NCBI RefSeq assembly: GCF_026627425.1
Contig: NZ_JAPNLH010000004.1
Coordinates: 1-64,000, forward strand
From: Arthrobacter endolithicus
Lineage (GTDB): Bacteria; Actinomycetota; Actinomycetes; Actinomycetales; Micrococcaceae
Direction: 5' to 3'
Length of the DNA: 64,000 nt
Part shown: positions 43,916 through 53,823 of the stretch, piece after piece
Layout: every line of letters begins with the position of its first letter
How positions within the stretch are numbered: position 1 is the first letter of the stretch
The notes under the pieces: model-generated
Told to the model about the DNA's origin: nothing
The model's input: the letters and a program-made list of their open reading frames with translations, nothing else
The model's database searches: none
Translations under genes and position numbers: made by a program

Positions 43916-46900
43916 ATGTTTTCAAAGATTCTGGTAGCCAACCGCGGCGAGATCGCGATTCGCGCCTTCCGCGCGAGCTACGAACTCGGCGCGAAGACAG
44001 TGGCCGTTTTTCCGTACGAAGACCGCAATTCCATCCACCGTCAAAAGGCCGACGAGGCGTATCTGATCGGGCAGGAGGGCCACCCGGTCCGGGCCTACCT
44101 CGATGTCAATGAGGTGATCAGGGTCGCCAAGGAAGCCGGGGCGGATGCGATCTACCCTGGTTACGGTTTCCTCTCCGAGAACCCGGGGCTGGCGGCAGCG
44201 GCCAAAGAAGCCGGAATCACTTTCGTCGGCCCGCCGGCGGATGTGCTCGAACTGGCCGGCCACAAGGTCCATGCGCTGGACGCCGCCCGCCGGGCAGGTA
44301 TCCCGGTGCTCAAATCCAGTCAGCCGTCGTCGGACCTTGCTGAGCTGATTGCCGCTGCCGACGAGGTTGGGTTCCCCATTTTCGCCAAGGCCGTTGCCGG
44401 CGGTGGTGGCCGCGGCATGCGCCGGGTGGATAAGCGGGAGGACCTGCCGGAGGCTCTCAAGGCGGCCATGCGTGAGGCCGATGCCGCCTTCGGCGACGAC
44501 TCCATGTTCCTGGAACAGGCGGTTCTGCGTCCGCGCCACATCGAGGTGCAGATTCTGGCCGACGCCGCCGGTAATGTGATGCACCTGTTTGAGCGCGACT
44601 GCTCCATCCAGCGCCGGCATCAGAAGGTGGTGGAGATTGCGCCCGCTCCAAACCTTGACGAAAATATCCGGCAGGCGCTGTACCGCGATGCCGTGAAGTT
44701 CGCAAAGGCCTTGGGTTACGTCAACGCAGGCACCGTGGAGTTCCTGGTGGATACCGTGGGCGAACGGGCCGGTCAGCATTTCTTCATTGAGATGAACCCA
44801 AGAATCCAGGTTGAGCACACCGTGACGGAGGAAATCACCGACGTCGACTTGGTGCAGGCACAGCTGCGGATCGCTGCGGGGGAGACACTGGCGGATCTGG
44901 GTCTGAGCCAGGACTCGGTGTCGATCAAGGGTGCCGCGCTGCAGTGCCGCATCACCACGGAGGATCCGGCCAATGGGTTCCGGCCCGACGTTGGAAAGAT
45001 TTCCGCCTACCGTTCCGCTGGCGGTGCCGGTGTCCGGCTCGACGGCGGCACCGTGTACGCTGGCGCCGAGATCAGCCCGCACTTTGACTCACTGCTGGTG
45101 AAACTGACCTGCCGGGGCCGGGACTACCCGAGCGCTGTGGCGCGTGCCCGCCGAGCCCTGGCGGAATTCCGGATCCGCGGGGTATCCACCAATATTTCCT
45201 TCCTGCAGGCGGTGCTGGACGATTCGGACTTCATCGCCGGCAACGTTGCGACCTCCTTCATCGATGAGCGACCGGAACTGCTCAAGGCCCGCGTCTCCGC
45301 CGACCGGGGCACTAAGCTGCTGACCTGGCTGGCCGATGTCACGGTGAACAAGCCCCATGGTGAGCTGACCGTCCACGCGGACCCGGCCCAAAAGCTTCCC
45401 TCTGTCACCGCTGAGGACCAGCAGCCCGGTTCGCGTCAGCGGCTGCAGGAGCTTGGGCCGGAAGGCTTCGCCGCCGCATTGCGGGCGCAGACTGCCCTGG
45501 CTGTCACGGATACCACCTTCCGCGACGCGCATCAGTCGCTGCTGGCCACCCGAGTGCGTACTCGGGACCTGGTCGCCGCCGGACCGGCAGTCTCCGCGCT
45601 GACGCCGCAGCTGCTCTCTGTCGAAGCATGGGGTGGTGCCACCTACGACGTTTCGCTGCGCTTCCTGGGCGAAGACCCGTGGGATCGGCTGACGGCGCTG
45701 CGCAATGCCTTGCCGAATATTTGCCTGCAGATGCTGCTGCGCGGCCGGAACACCGTGGGCTATACGCCGTATCCTGCAGAGGTCACGGAGGCCTTTGTCA
45801 CCGAGGCGGCACGCAGCGGAATCGATATCTTCCGGATTTTCGATGCCCTCAATGACGTGGCTCAGATGGAACCGGCCATCAAGGCCGTCCGGGCCACCGG
45901 GACGGCCGTCGCCGAGGTGGCGCTCTGTTACACCGGTGACATGCTGGATCCAACGGAAAAGCTCTACACGCTCGATTATTACCTGCAACTGGCCCGGCAG
46001 ATCGTTGCAGCCGGCGCTCATATTCTGGCCATTAAGGACATGGCTGGGCTGCTCCGCCCCGCGGCAGCAGCCAAGCTGGTCGCCGCCCTGCGGTCCGAAT
46101 TTGACCTACCGGTGCACCTGCACACTCACGACACCACCGGCGGGCAGATGGCTACCCTGGTGGCCGCCGCCGATGCCGGCGTGGACGCCGTAGACGTGGC
46201 ATCCGCCGCGCTGGCGGGAACCACCAGCCAGCCCTCGGCATCGGCGCTCGTGGCAGCGCTGGCGCACACCGAGCGGGACACCGGAATATCGCTGCCGAAT
46301 GTTTGCGCGCTGGAGCCCTATTGGGAGGCCGTCCGGCGGGTCTACGCTCCTTTTGAGTCCGGACTGGCCGGGCCCACCGGGCGCGTCTACCGGCACGAAA
46401 TCCCCGGCGGACAGCTCTCGAATCTGCGGCAGCAGGCCATGGCGCTGGGCCTGGGCGAACGCTTTGAGGAAATCGAAGACATGTACACCGCTGCTGACCG
46501 TATCCTGGGCCATTTGGTCAAGGTGACCCCGTCCTCCAAAGTGGTTGGCGATCTGGCCCTGCATCTGGTCGGCATCAAGGCGGACCCAAGGGATTTTGAA
46601 GAAAACCCGCAGAACTACGACGTCCCGGACTCGGTGATCGGTTTCTTATCCGGCGAGCTGGGTAATCCGCCGGGCGGCTGGCCGGAACCATTCCGGACCA
46701 AGGCGCTGCAGGGAAGGGAAATCAAGGTCCGTGACGTGCAATTGAGCGCCGAGGACAGTGCAGCCCTGGCGGGAGACCCGGACACGGTCCGCGAGACCTT
46801 GAACCGGCTGCTCTTTGCCGGTCCAACAAAGGACTATTTGAAGGTCAGAGACACCTATGGGGACGTGTCCGTTCTGGACACCCGCGACTATCTTTACGGT

Positions 46901-47311
46901 CTGCAACGCGGCCAGGAACATGTCATTGCCCTGGAGAAGGGCGTGCGGCTGATCGCCTCGCTGGAGGCCGTCTCCGAGGTTGATGAGAAGGGCATGCGCA
47001 CCGTAATGTGCACGCTCAATGGGCAATCGCGCCCGGTGCTGATCCGTGACAATGGCGTCGTCAGCGACGTTAAAGCCGCTGAGAAGGCCGATCCAGGCGT
47101 GGCCGGCCAGATCGCAGCCCCGTTCGCGGGTGCTGTGACGGTGACGGTTGCTGTCGGTGACGCCGTTGAAGCCGGCGGGACTATCGCGACCATCGAAGCG
47201 ATGAAGATGGAGGCATCCATCACCAGCGCGGTGGCCGGGACTATTTCCCGAATTGCCGTTTCCGCCATCGAACAGGTGCAGGGCGGGGACCTGCTGGTAG
47301 TAGTGGAGTAG
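43916..47311 (+). CDS. pyc: Pyruvate carboxylase
   Basis: A full-length 1131-residue pyruvate carboxylase, which makes oxaloacetate from pyruvate and bicarbonate with biotin. The biotin carboxylase domain covers about residues 1-455 (ILVANRGEIAIRAFRA, KAVAGGGGRGMR, EMNPRIQVEHTVTEE). The carboxyltransferase domain covers about 520-820 (DTTFRDAHQSLLATRVRT, HTHDTTGGQMATL). The C-terminal biotin-binding domain carries K1097 in IEAMKMEAS. The ATG at 43916 follows CAGGAG. It is the main anaplerotic enzyme when growing on lactate or pyruvate, which fits with lutABC elsewhere in the window. A terminator follows. Confidence 0.98.
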   Translation: MFSKILVANRGEIAIRAFRASYELGAKTVAVFPYEDRNSIHRQKADEAYLIGQEGHPVRAYLDVNEVIRVAKEAGADAIYPGYGFLSENPGLAAAAKEAGITFVGPPADVLELAGHKVHALDAARRAGIPVLKSSQPSSDLAELIAAADEVGFPIFAKAVAGGGGRGMRRVDKREDLPEALKAAMREADAAFGDDSMFLEQAVLRPRHIEVQILADAAGNVMHLFERDCSIQRRHQKVVEIAPAPNLDENIRQALYRDAVKFAKALGYVNAGTVEFLVDTVGERAGQHFFIEMNPRIQVEHTVTEEITDVDLVQAQLRIAAGETLADLGLSQDSVSIKGAALQCRITTEDPANGFRPDVGKISAYRSAGGAGVRLDGGTVYAGAEISPHFDSLLVKLTCRGRDYPSAVARARRALAEFRIRGVSTNISFLQAVLDDSDFIAGNVATSFIDERPELLKARVSADRGTKLLTWLADVTVNKPHGELTVHADPAQKLPSVTAEDQQPGSRQRLQELGPEGFAAALRAQTALAVTDTTFRDAHQSLLATRVRTRDLVAAGPAVSALTPQLLSVEAWGGATYDVSLRFLGEDPWDRLTALRNALPNICLQMLLRGRNTVGYTPYPAEVTEAFVTEAARSGIDIFRIFDALNDVAQMEPAIKAVRATGTAVAEVALCYTGDMLDPTEKLYTLDYYLQLARQIVAAGAHILAIKDMAGLLRPAAAAKLVAALRSEFDLPVHLHTHDTTGGQMATLVAAADAGVDAVDVASAALAGTTSQPSASALVAALAHTERDTGISLPNVCALEPYWEAVRRVYAPFESGLAGPTGRVYRHEIPGGQLSNLRQQAMALGLGERFEEIEDMYTAADRILGHLVKVTPSSKVVGDLALHLVGIKADPRDFEENPQNYDVPDSVIGFLSGELGNPPGGWPEPFRTKALQGREIKVRDVQLSAEDSAALAGDPDTVRETLNRLLFAGPTKDYLKVRDTYGDVSVLDTRDYLYGLQRGQEHVIALEKGVRLIASLEAVSEVDEKGMRTVMCTLNGQSRPVLIRDNGVVSDVKAAEKADPGVAGQIAAPFAGAVTVTVAVGDAVEAGGTIATIEAMKMEASITSAVAGTISRIAVSAIEQVQGGDLLVVVE

Positions 47312-47375
47312 CAGTCGGTCTCGGTGGCAGCGGCGCGCCCCCTCCCACCCGACTGCGCTAAAATGGTGTTGACCG

Positions 47376-47415
47376 GCGGGGCCGTAGCTGCATAAGGCGG
47401 CTGCGGCCCGCTTTT
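47376..47415 (+). terminator. Terminator after pyc
   Basis: A GC-rich imperfect stem (GCGGG-CCG-AGC on the 5' side with one bulge, GGCTGCGGCCCGC ending at 47411) is followed by TTTT. It lies 65 bases after the pyc stop. Confidence 0.7.
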
Positions 47416-47554
47416 AACGAGCGGGAGTTATGACGCAGGACAGTAAAAACCGGATAACTGCGGCCTTCCAAAGCGGGGCTGCTGCCACTGGGCCCGTTCC
47501 CGCAGGGCACAGCGGCGCCGCACCGGTGGTCGACGAACTGCAGGCGGGCTAGGG

Positions 47555-48991
47555 ATGGTGCATTACGATCTGGCGATCCTGGGCTCGGGCTCCGGCAATT
47601 CACTGCCGGGGCCACAATGGGCGGGCAAAAACATTGCCGTCATTGACGGCGGAACCTTCGGCGGCACCTGCCTGAACGTCGGCTGCATTCCGACCAAAAT
47701 GTTCGTTTATCCCGCCGATCTTGCAGCAGGCGCACGCGAGGCGGGACGTCTCGGCGTCGACGCCGAGGTAAAAGACGTGCACTGGCGCACCATCCGGGAC
47801 CGGATCTTTGGTCGAATCGATGCGATCTCCGCCGGCGGAATGGAATACCGCGCGCACGGGGAACCAAACATCAGGCTGTACCCGGAGCATGCGGAATTCA
47901 CCGGACCTAAATCGCTGCTGACCGCCGGCGGCACCGAAATAACAGCCGACCAGATCGTGGTGGCCGCCGGTTCCCGCCCTGTGGTCCCGGACTTCCCGGG
48001 GAACGATCACCAGCTGGTGCACACCTCCGACACAGTCATGCGGGTGGACGAACTGCCGGCTAGAGTGCTCATTGTCGGCGGCGGGTTTATCGCGGCGGAG
48101 TTCGGGCATGTATTTTCCGCGCTTGGTTCCGAAGTGGTCATGCTCACCCGCTCACCTGGGCTGTTGAAGAGCCAGGATGCCGAGATCTCGCGGCGCTTCG
48201 AAGAGCAGGTGAGCGGCCACTGGGATATCCGGCACGGCTATCAGGTGGCGTCCGTGCGGTCGGTCGATGGCACCCCTGAGGCGGCCGGCCGCGAACGGGT
48301 TTGTGTACAGCTCACCCCGGTAACGGGATCGGCTCATGCGCCGGCGTCGGTCGAGGTGGATCTGGTGTTGATCGCCACCGGCCGCCGGCCGAACACCGAT
48401 TCGCTCAATATTGCGGCCACCGGGTTTGACCTGTCCGTTGACGGACGGCTGCGGGTTGACCAGTATCAGCGGGTGCTTTCCGGTGGTGTCCCAACGGCCG
48501 GCGTCTGGGCGCTGGGGGACATCAGCAGTGACTTTCAGCTCAAACACGTGGCCAATCATGAGGCCCGGACCGTGGCGCACAACCTTTTCCGCCCCGGGCA
48601 GCTGCGCGCCAGTGACCACCGCTTTGTCCCGGAGGCAGTTTTCACCCGACCGCAGATAGCCAAGGTCGGGATGACGGAGGCGCAGGCGCTGGCCGATGGG
48701 GCACGCCGCGGGGTTGAGGTCGTGGCCGCCGTCCAGGAGTACGGGTCGACGGCGTATGGCTGGGCCATGGAGGACACCTCCGGCGTCGTGAAACTCATCG
48801 CCGAAAAAGACAGCGGATTACTCTTGGGCGCGCACATCATGGGCCACGAGGCGTCATTGTTGATCCAGCCGCTCATCCAGGCCATGAGTTTCGGGCTCGA
48901 TGCACGGACCATGGCAAGCGGCCAATACTGGATCCACCCGGCGCTGACGGAGGTCGTGGAAAACGCCCTGCTGTCGTTGAAACTCCGCTGA
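47555..48991 (+). CDS. mtr: Mycothione reductase
   Basis: A 478-residue flavoprotein disulfide reductase. The N-terminal HYDLAILGSGSGNS and the redox pair C39/C44 in GGTCLNVGCIPTKMFVY match mycothione reductase closely. Other landmarks are the GGGFIAAEFGHVFSALG NADPH motif, LKHVANHEARTVAHNL, YGWAMEDTSGVVKLI and the C-terminal catalytic His in QYWIHPALTEVVENAL. It keeps the actinobacterial thiol mycothiol reduced, using NADPH. The sequence SLPGPQWAGKNIAV replaces the more usual DERF/DERYADKR region, a small local divergence. The ATG at 47555 has a GGGCTAGGG upstream. Confidence 0.95.
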   Translation: MVHYDLAILGSGSGNSLPGPQWAGKNIAVIDGGTFGGTCLNVGCIPTKMFVYPADLAAGAREAGRLGVDAEVKDVHWRTIRDRIFGRIDAISAGGMEYRAHGEPNIRLYPEHAEFTGPKSLLTAGGTEITADQIVVAAGSRPVVPDFPGNDHQLVHTSDTVMRVDELPARVLIVGGGFIAAEFGHVFSALGSEVVMLTRSPGLLKSQDAEISRRFEEQVSGHWDIRHGYQVASVRSVDGTPEAAGRERVCVQLTPVTGSAHAPASVEVDLVLIATGRRPNTDSLNIAATGFDLSVDGRLRVDQYQRVLSGGVPTAGVWALGDISSDFQLKHVANHEARTVAHNLFRPGQLRASDHRFVPEAVFTRPQIAKVGMTEAQALADGARRGVEVVAAVQEYGSTAYGWAMEDTSGVVKLIAEKDSGLLLGAHIMGHEASLLIQPLIQAMSFGLDARTMASGQYWIHPALTEVVENALLSLKLR

Positions 48992-49014
48992 CGTCCCGGG
49001 GCGGGTCCTGCGCC

Positions 49015-50826
49015 CTAGGCCGGTTTCTTCGCGTCGTAGATTCCCTCCACCAGCGTGTCGAAATCCTTGAGCACCTGGGACCGCTTGATCTTCAGGGACG
49101 GCGTCAGATGCCCGGAGGACTCGGTGAAATCCGTCGGCACAATACGGAAGGCCTTGATGGATTCGGCCTGCGAGACGGATTCATTGGCCTTATCCACGGC
49201 CCGCTGGACCGCCCCCGTGACCGTGTCGTGGACAATCGCGTCCTGCATGCTGATTCCCGCCGGGAGGCCGTGGGCCTGGGCCCATTTGGGCAGCGCTTCT
49301 TCGTCCAGCGTTACCAGGGCCGAAATGAACGGGCGCTGGTCCCCGAGGACCACGCACTGCGAGATCAGGGCATCGGCACGGATCTGGTCCTCGAGCATCG
49401 CGGGAATCACGTTTTTGCCACTGGCGGTGACAATTATTTCCTTTTTGCGCCCGGTGATCCGGAGGAATCCGTCAGCATCAAGTTCGCCAATATCCCCGGT
49501 GTGCAGCCAGCCGTCGGCGAACGCTTCAGCCGTCAGGTCGTTCCGACCCCAGTAGCCGCGCATGACGCTCACGCCCTTAGCCAGGATTTCGCCGTCGTCG
49601 GCAATTTTGACAGCATTCCCCGGCAGCGGCGCGCCGACGCTGCCGATCCTGATCCGGGCCGGGCGATTGACGGTCACGGGAGCCGTGGTTTCCGTCAGGC
49701 CGTAGCCTTCTAGGATCTGTAGGCCGATTCCCTGGAAGAAGTGGCCCAGCCTTTCACCGAGTGGGCCGCCGCCGGAAACGGCGTGCCTGATGTGTCCGCC
49801 CATGGCGGCACGGAGCTTCGCGTAGACCAACCTGTCGAAGACCGCATGCGCAACCTTGAGCCGGAACGGTACGTTACCGCTTTGCCTGGCACGGGAGTAA
49901 GCGATGGCCGTGCCGGCGGCCCGGGCAAAGATCTTGCCTTTCCCCTCGGACTCCGCCTTGAGCGCCGCAGAGTTGTAGATTTTCTCAAACACCCGAGGGA
50001 CGGCCAGGATAAACGTCGGCTGGAAGCTTTGCAGGTCCGAGAGAAGATTTTTGATGTCAGGTGTATGCGCCACCTTCGCACCCGCTGCCACCGCCAGAAC
50101 GGAAATGAAACGCGCGAAAACGTGGGCCAGCGGCAGGAACATGATGGTCTGGGCGCCCTCGGGAACCACATCGGAGAGAACGCCCAAAGCGTTGTCGGAT
50201 AGCTCCACGAAGTTTCCGTGCGTTAGTTCGCAGCCCTTGGGGCGGCCGGTTGTTCCGGAGGTGTAAATGATGGTGGCTAGGTCGTCGAGCCCGCGCGAGC
50301 TACGGCGCTCTTCCAGCTGGGCATCCGGGACGGCACGGCCGGCGTCCCGCAGTTCGTCCAGCCCGGAGCCAGCCAACTGCCAGACATGGGTCAGCGCAGT
50401 GAGCGATTCGGCGGCGGCCGCCTGCCGGACCATGTTCTCATGATGGGCGGTCTCGGCGAAGACCGCGACCGCGCCGGAATCCCCAAGATTCCAGGCCACC
50501 TGGCTGGGGGAGGATGTTTCGTAGATCGGTACCGAGACCGCCCCGGCAAACCAGATGGCGAAGTCCACCAAGGACCACTCATATCGCGTCCGGGACATGA
50601 TTCCGACCCGGTCTCCGGCGCCGATGCCGGAGGCCATAAGCCCTTTAGCCAAAGCGCTCACATCATCGCGAAAGGCCGTCGCGGAGATGTCCACCCAGTG
50701 CTTCTGCGCGTCCAGCCGGGCAAAGAGAGCCGGGTTGGAGGCCTTGTTGGCCTGCCGCAGGACCAGGTCCGTGGTGTTGGTGTTCCGGGGAACGTCGACC
50801 ACTGCCGCAACGGAAATTTCTCGCAC
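49015..50826 (-). CDS. Long-chain acyl-CoA synthetase (FadD15 type)
   Basis: A 603-residue AMP-forming acyl-CoA ligase, which activates long-chain fatty acids. The P-loop-like motif is IIYTSGTTGRPKGCELTHGN, the A5 motif is GYGLTETTAPV, the A7 motif is DGWLHTGDIG and the A8 motif is RKKEIIVTASGKNV. The catalytic lysine lies near the C-terminus (LTPSLKIKRSQVL). The GTG at 50826 has an AAGGAG Shine-Dalgarno six bases upstream. It resembles M. tuberculosis FadD15. It converges with mtr and diverges from the glucokinase. Confidence 0.94.
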   Translation of the reverse strand: MREISVAAVVDVPRNTNTTDLVLRQANKASNPALFARLDAQKHWVDISATAFRDDVSALAKGLMASGIGAGDRVGIMSRTRYEWSLVDFAIWFAGAVSVPIYETSSPSQVAWNLGDSGAVAVFAETAHHENMVRQAAAAESLTALTHVWQLAGSGLDELRDAGRAVPDAQLEERRSSRGLDDLATIIYTSGTTGRPKGCELTHGNFVELSDNALGVLSDVVPEGAQTIMFLPLAHVFARFISVLAVAAGAKVAHTPDIKNLLSDLQSFQPTFILAVPRVFEKIYNSAALKAESEGKGKIFARAAGTAIAYSRARQSGNVPFRLKVAHAVFDRLVYAKLRAAMGGHIRHAVSGGGPLGERLGHFFQGIGLQILEGYGLTETTAPVTVNRPARIRIGSVGAPLPGNAVKIADDGEILAKGVSVMRGYWGRNDLTAEAFADGWLHTGDIGELDADGFLRITGRKKEIIVTASGKNVIPAMLEDQIRADALISQCVVLGDQRPFISALVTLDEEALPKWAQAHGLPAGISMQDAIVHDTVTGAVQRAVDKANESVSQAESIKAFRIVPTDFTESSGHLTPSLKIKRSQVLKDFDTLVEGIYDAKKPA

Positions 50827-51033
50827 TGTAGCTCCTTCGATGCCTGAGGACCACTGGGGTTTGCCCTTACTCTATCCGGCAGTACGAGCCAGCTGGGTCA
50901 CTTATTGTTACTGGTCAGTAACTTTAGGGCGGGCGGCCTGGTTTTCCAAGCCGGGAGGACTCTTCTGCAGGCCGAGTGCCATTGAGCTGCAGTGCTAATT
51001 CGAGGTGAACAGCACTGGAGCGCGGACACTAGA

Positions 51034-52176
51034 ATGGCCGTGATGGTTGAGAATCTGCCCCGTGGGCCCGAAGCCGCTCCGCCGCCCGAAAAGCCTGTGG
51101 CGTTTGGCCCTGCCGGGACTTCCACGCTGAAGTTGAGCTGGCGCCGGCGTGTCCCGGCGGCCGTTCCGCGCGCTCGGGAACACCGGGCGGAGCGGTTTCC
51201 GCAGCGACTGGGACGCCGTGGTCTGGCGATTGGTATTGACATCGGCGGGACGAAAGTTGCGGCAGGGGTGGTCGACCCGCGGGGAGCCGTCCTGGATCAA
51301 CGCCGCCGGCTGACCCCGGGAAATGATCCGCGGGCCGTTGAGGCGACGATTGTGGACCTCGTCCGGGAGCTCTCCGCCGGGCACCGCGTGCTTTCAGTGG
51401 GCATCGGGGCCGCCGGCTGGATGGACCTAAGCTCCAGTAACGTGCTGTTCAGCCCCCATCTGGCCTGGCGCAACGAGCCGTTACGGGCGAACCTGGAAAG
51501 GCTGCTCCGACGGCCGGTGGTACTCAGCAACGACGCCGATGCCGCTGGATGGGCAGAATGGCGTTTCGGTGCGGGCCGGGGACAAAGCCGGCTGGTGTGT
51601 GTCACCTTGGGGACCGGCATCGGAGGTGCCATGGTGATGGACTCAAAGCTGGAACGCGGCCGATTTGGACTTGCCGGCGAATTCGGGCACCAAGTGGTCA
51701 TGCCGCAGGGCCACCGTTGCGAGTGCGGAAACCGCGGCTGCTGGGAACAGTACGCCTCCGGGAACGCCCTCGGGCGGGAGGCCCGCGAACTGGCACGGGC
51801 AAAGTCCCCGGTGGCGCAGGAGCTGCTGCGCCGTGTCGACGGCGACGTGGATGCCATAACCGGCACGGTGGTCACCGAGCTGGCGCTGGCCGGGGACGCG
51901 GCCTGCCGTGAATTGGTGGAGGAGGTCGGTGAGTGGCTGGGTCTTGGACTGGCGAATCTGGCCGCAGCCCTGGATCCGGGCCTGTTCGTCATCGGCGGAG
52001 GCCTCTGCGAAGCGGGGGAGATGCTGCTGGCCCCGGCCCGCAGATCGTTCGCGAGGAATCTGACCGGCCGTGGTTTCCGTCCTGCGGCGCCCATCAGCTT
52101 GGCCGCGCTGGGACCGGGGGCGGGAATGATCGGTGCTGCTGATCTCTCCCGGGTCAGCAGCCGGTCGCGGCCCTAA
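51034..52176 (+). CDS. ROK-family glucokinase
   Basis: A 380-residue ROK sugar kinase. The phosphate-binding motif is AIGIDIGGTKVAAGVV. The zinc motif is CECGNRGCWEQYASG, preceded by GEFGHQVV with the substrate-binding Glu and His. SNDADAAGWAEW holds the catalytic Asp, and VIGGGL lies near the C-terminus. An N-terminal extension of about 65 residues, proline- and arginine-rich, precedes the kinase core and is longer than typical. The start is uncertain between ATG 51034 and ATG 51043. A glucokinase role is the most likely for this actinobacterial clade, but other hexoses are possible. Confidence 0.88.
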   Translation: MAVMVENLPRGPEAAPPPEKPVAFGPAGTSTLKLSWRRRVPAAVPRAREHRAERFPQRLGRRGLAIGIDIGGTKVAAGVVDPRGAVLDQRRRLTPGNDPRAVEATIVDLVRELSAGHRVLSVGIGAAGWMDLSSSNVLFSPHLAWRNEPLRANLERLLRRPVVLSNDADAAGWAEWRFGAGRGQSRLVCVTLGTGIGGAMVMDSKLERGRFGLAGEFGHQVVMPQGHRCECGNRGCWEQYASGNALGREARELARAKSPVAQELLRRVDGDVDAITGTVVTELALAGDAACRELVEEVGEWLGLGLANLAAALDPGLFVIGGGLCEAGEMLLAPARRSFARNLTGRGFRPAAPISLAALGPGAGMIGAADLSRVSSRSRP

Positions 52177-52306
52177 CTGCGTGATCGGAGGGGGAACGTT
52201 TAAAAAAGCAACGCGCCCATCCTGCCTCAAGGCGGCCCATCCTGTCTCAAAGAAGCCTTGGTGCTTGTCATTGGTAAGGAGCAGCGTCCGTAGCAGCGGG
52301 TCCCGC

Positions 52307-52897
52307 TCAGAGGACAGCGCCGTCGTCGCCGTCGTCGTTCCGCTGTGAAGGCAACCGAAACATCAGGTAAGCCGCCGAGACGACGAAGACCGCAATCATG
52401 GCGATGATCGCCGTCAGCGGCGCGCCTCGCCACAGGAGGGCGGTGAGCAGCAGCACGATGGGTCCGCCCACAGCCCCTGTCCAGGCGAGCATCAGGGCCG
52501 GCTCAACGGCGGACAGCGGCGGCGGATCTTCGGGCACGAACTCCTCACCGTCCGGCCATTGATCTTCGGCTGCGTAGTCACGCGGGCCGGGCGGCCCCGT
52601 ACCGGCAGCGGGCCCGGTATCCGCGTCCGCTCCGTTGCCCCGTGCCCCGGAGTGTGGCGCCCGGGAGATGCCCAAGGGGTCAAAATCGCCGAAAGACGTT
52701 GGCTTCCCGGCCGGGGGGGCACCGTTGGAATCCGTACCGATGGCGTCCGTGGACGACGGATCATCGAGTCCACCGGTGGTGTAGCCCGCCACCGACGGAC
52801 CTTCCAACCGCGCCACCAGATCCCGCCAGATGGCGTCGTCGTCATCATTGGCGTTGGTTCCGGATGGATCCTGCTCTGGTTTACTGACCACCGGCAT
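52307..52897 (-). CDS. Small actinobacterial membrane protein, unknown function
   Basis: A 196-residue protein. The first 120 residues are acidic and disordered (NANDDDDAIWRDLVARLEG, then Gly/Pro-rich). Then comes FVPEDPPPLSAVEPALMLAW and two transmembrane segments (about 140-160 and 163-183). The FVPEDPPPL stretch is, as I recall, conserved among actinobacterial hypothetical proteins downstream of this hydrolase. The start overlaps the end of the hydrolase gene by 17 bases, so both are co-transcribed. No function can be assigned. Confidence 0.7.
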   Translation of the reverse strand: MPVVSKPEQDPSGTNANDDDDAIWRDLVARLEGPSVAGYTTGGLDDPSSTDAIGTDSNGAPPAGKPTSFGDFDPLGISRAPHSGARGNGADADTGPAAGTGPPGPRDYAAEDQWPDGEEFVPEDPPPLSAVEPALMLAWTGAVGGPIVLLLTALLWRGAPLTAIIAMIAVFVVSAAYLMFRLPSQRNDDGDDGAVL

Positions 52898-53630
52898 GCT
52901 CCCGGAAGAATGCTGCGGAACGCTCGAAGATCAGCGCGGCATCGTTGTCCATGGTGGCCACGTGGTAACTGTTTTCCAGCCGGACAACCTCGAAATCAGT
53001 GCTGCCGATCCTGCGCCCAAGAACCTCCATGCTGCTCTCCGGCACTACCCTGTCCACCGCTGACCGGAACACGATCGTTGGCACTGTGACCCGGTCCAGC
53101 CCTGCAATGGTGTCCTTGAAAAGTCCTGCCAGCTGATGAACGGCCGCAACGGGTGTCCTCGCGTACGCGCCTTCGCTGACCCCTGCGAGCTTGATGTCGT
53201 TGCCGATCGCGGGAACACTCCTGAGTACATATTTAAGCAATCCCGAGTAGCGTGCCCGGCTGTCGGCAAACGTCAGACCGGGGTTGACGAGGGCGACTCC
53301 GGCAACGTTGTGATGTTCAGCCACCCGCAACGCCAGGGCGCCACCCATGGACAGCCCTGCGGTGAAGACCGCATCGCAGCGTTCCGTCAACTCCAGGTAG
53401 GCCCGCTCGAAATCCTGGTACCACCGTATCCAGGGGGTGCGGGAGAGGTCCTCCCAGCTGGTGCCGTGGCCGGACAATAAGGGAAGGCTGACGGCGAATC
53501 CCTGGCCGGCTAAATAATCCGCCCAGCCCTGCATGCTCACCGGAGAACCGGTAAAGCCATGGCTCAGGGCGACCCCGAGCCTGGCCATGGGCCCGTGACC
53601 GCTGCTGGAAAATGTCATTGCCGACGGCAT
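52881..53630 (-). CDS. Alpha/beta hydrolase (carboxylesterase/monoacylglycerol lipase-like)
   Basis: A 249-residue alpha/beta hydrolase. The oxyanion region is LSHGFTGSP, the nucleophile is S94 in GLSMGG, the acid is D193 in SAVDRVVP and the base is H223 in ENSYHVATMD, as in Est30-type carboxylesterases. Lid residues follow HGTSWEDLS. It has no signal peptide and should act in the cytoplasm on short or medium esters or monoacylglycerols. ATG 53630 and ATG 53618 are both possible starts. It is divergent from plsC, a phospholipid gene, which suggests lipid turnover. Confidence 0.9.
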   Translation of the reverse strand: MPSAMTFSSSGHGPMARLGVALSHGFTGSPVSMQGWADYLAGQGFAVSLPLLSGHGTSWEDLSRTPWIRWYQDFERAYLELTERCDAVFTAGLSMGGALALRVAEHHNVAGVALVNPGLTFADSRARYSGLLKYVLRSVPAIGNDIKLAGVSEGAYARTPVAAVHQLAGLFKDTIAGLDRVTVPTIVFRSAVDRVVPESSMEVLGRRIGSTDFEVVRLENSYHVATMDNDAALIFERSAAFFREHAGGQ

Positions 53631-53823
53631 CCGCGCAGGATTTCAACGTCCCGGGCAGGAATTGTGAAGATCATAGGGCAATCGTGCCACTCATTGACGT
53701 ATTTCTCACTAGCCGCGACCCACTGGCCGTATTCTCATTAGAGTATTGTCTTAGCAAAAGTGCGGGCGAAAAAGCAGCATCGAGTGTGTCCCGTGTGTGA
53801 AGGCACCAGAAGGGAAACACTGC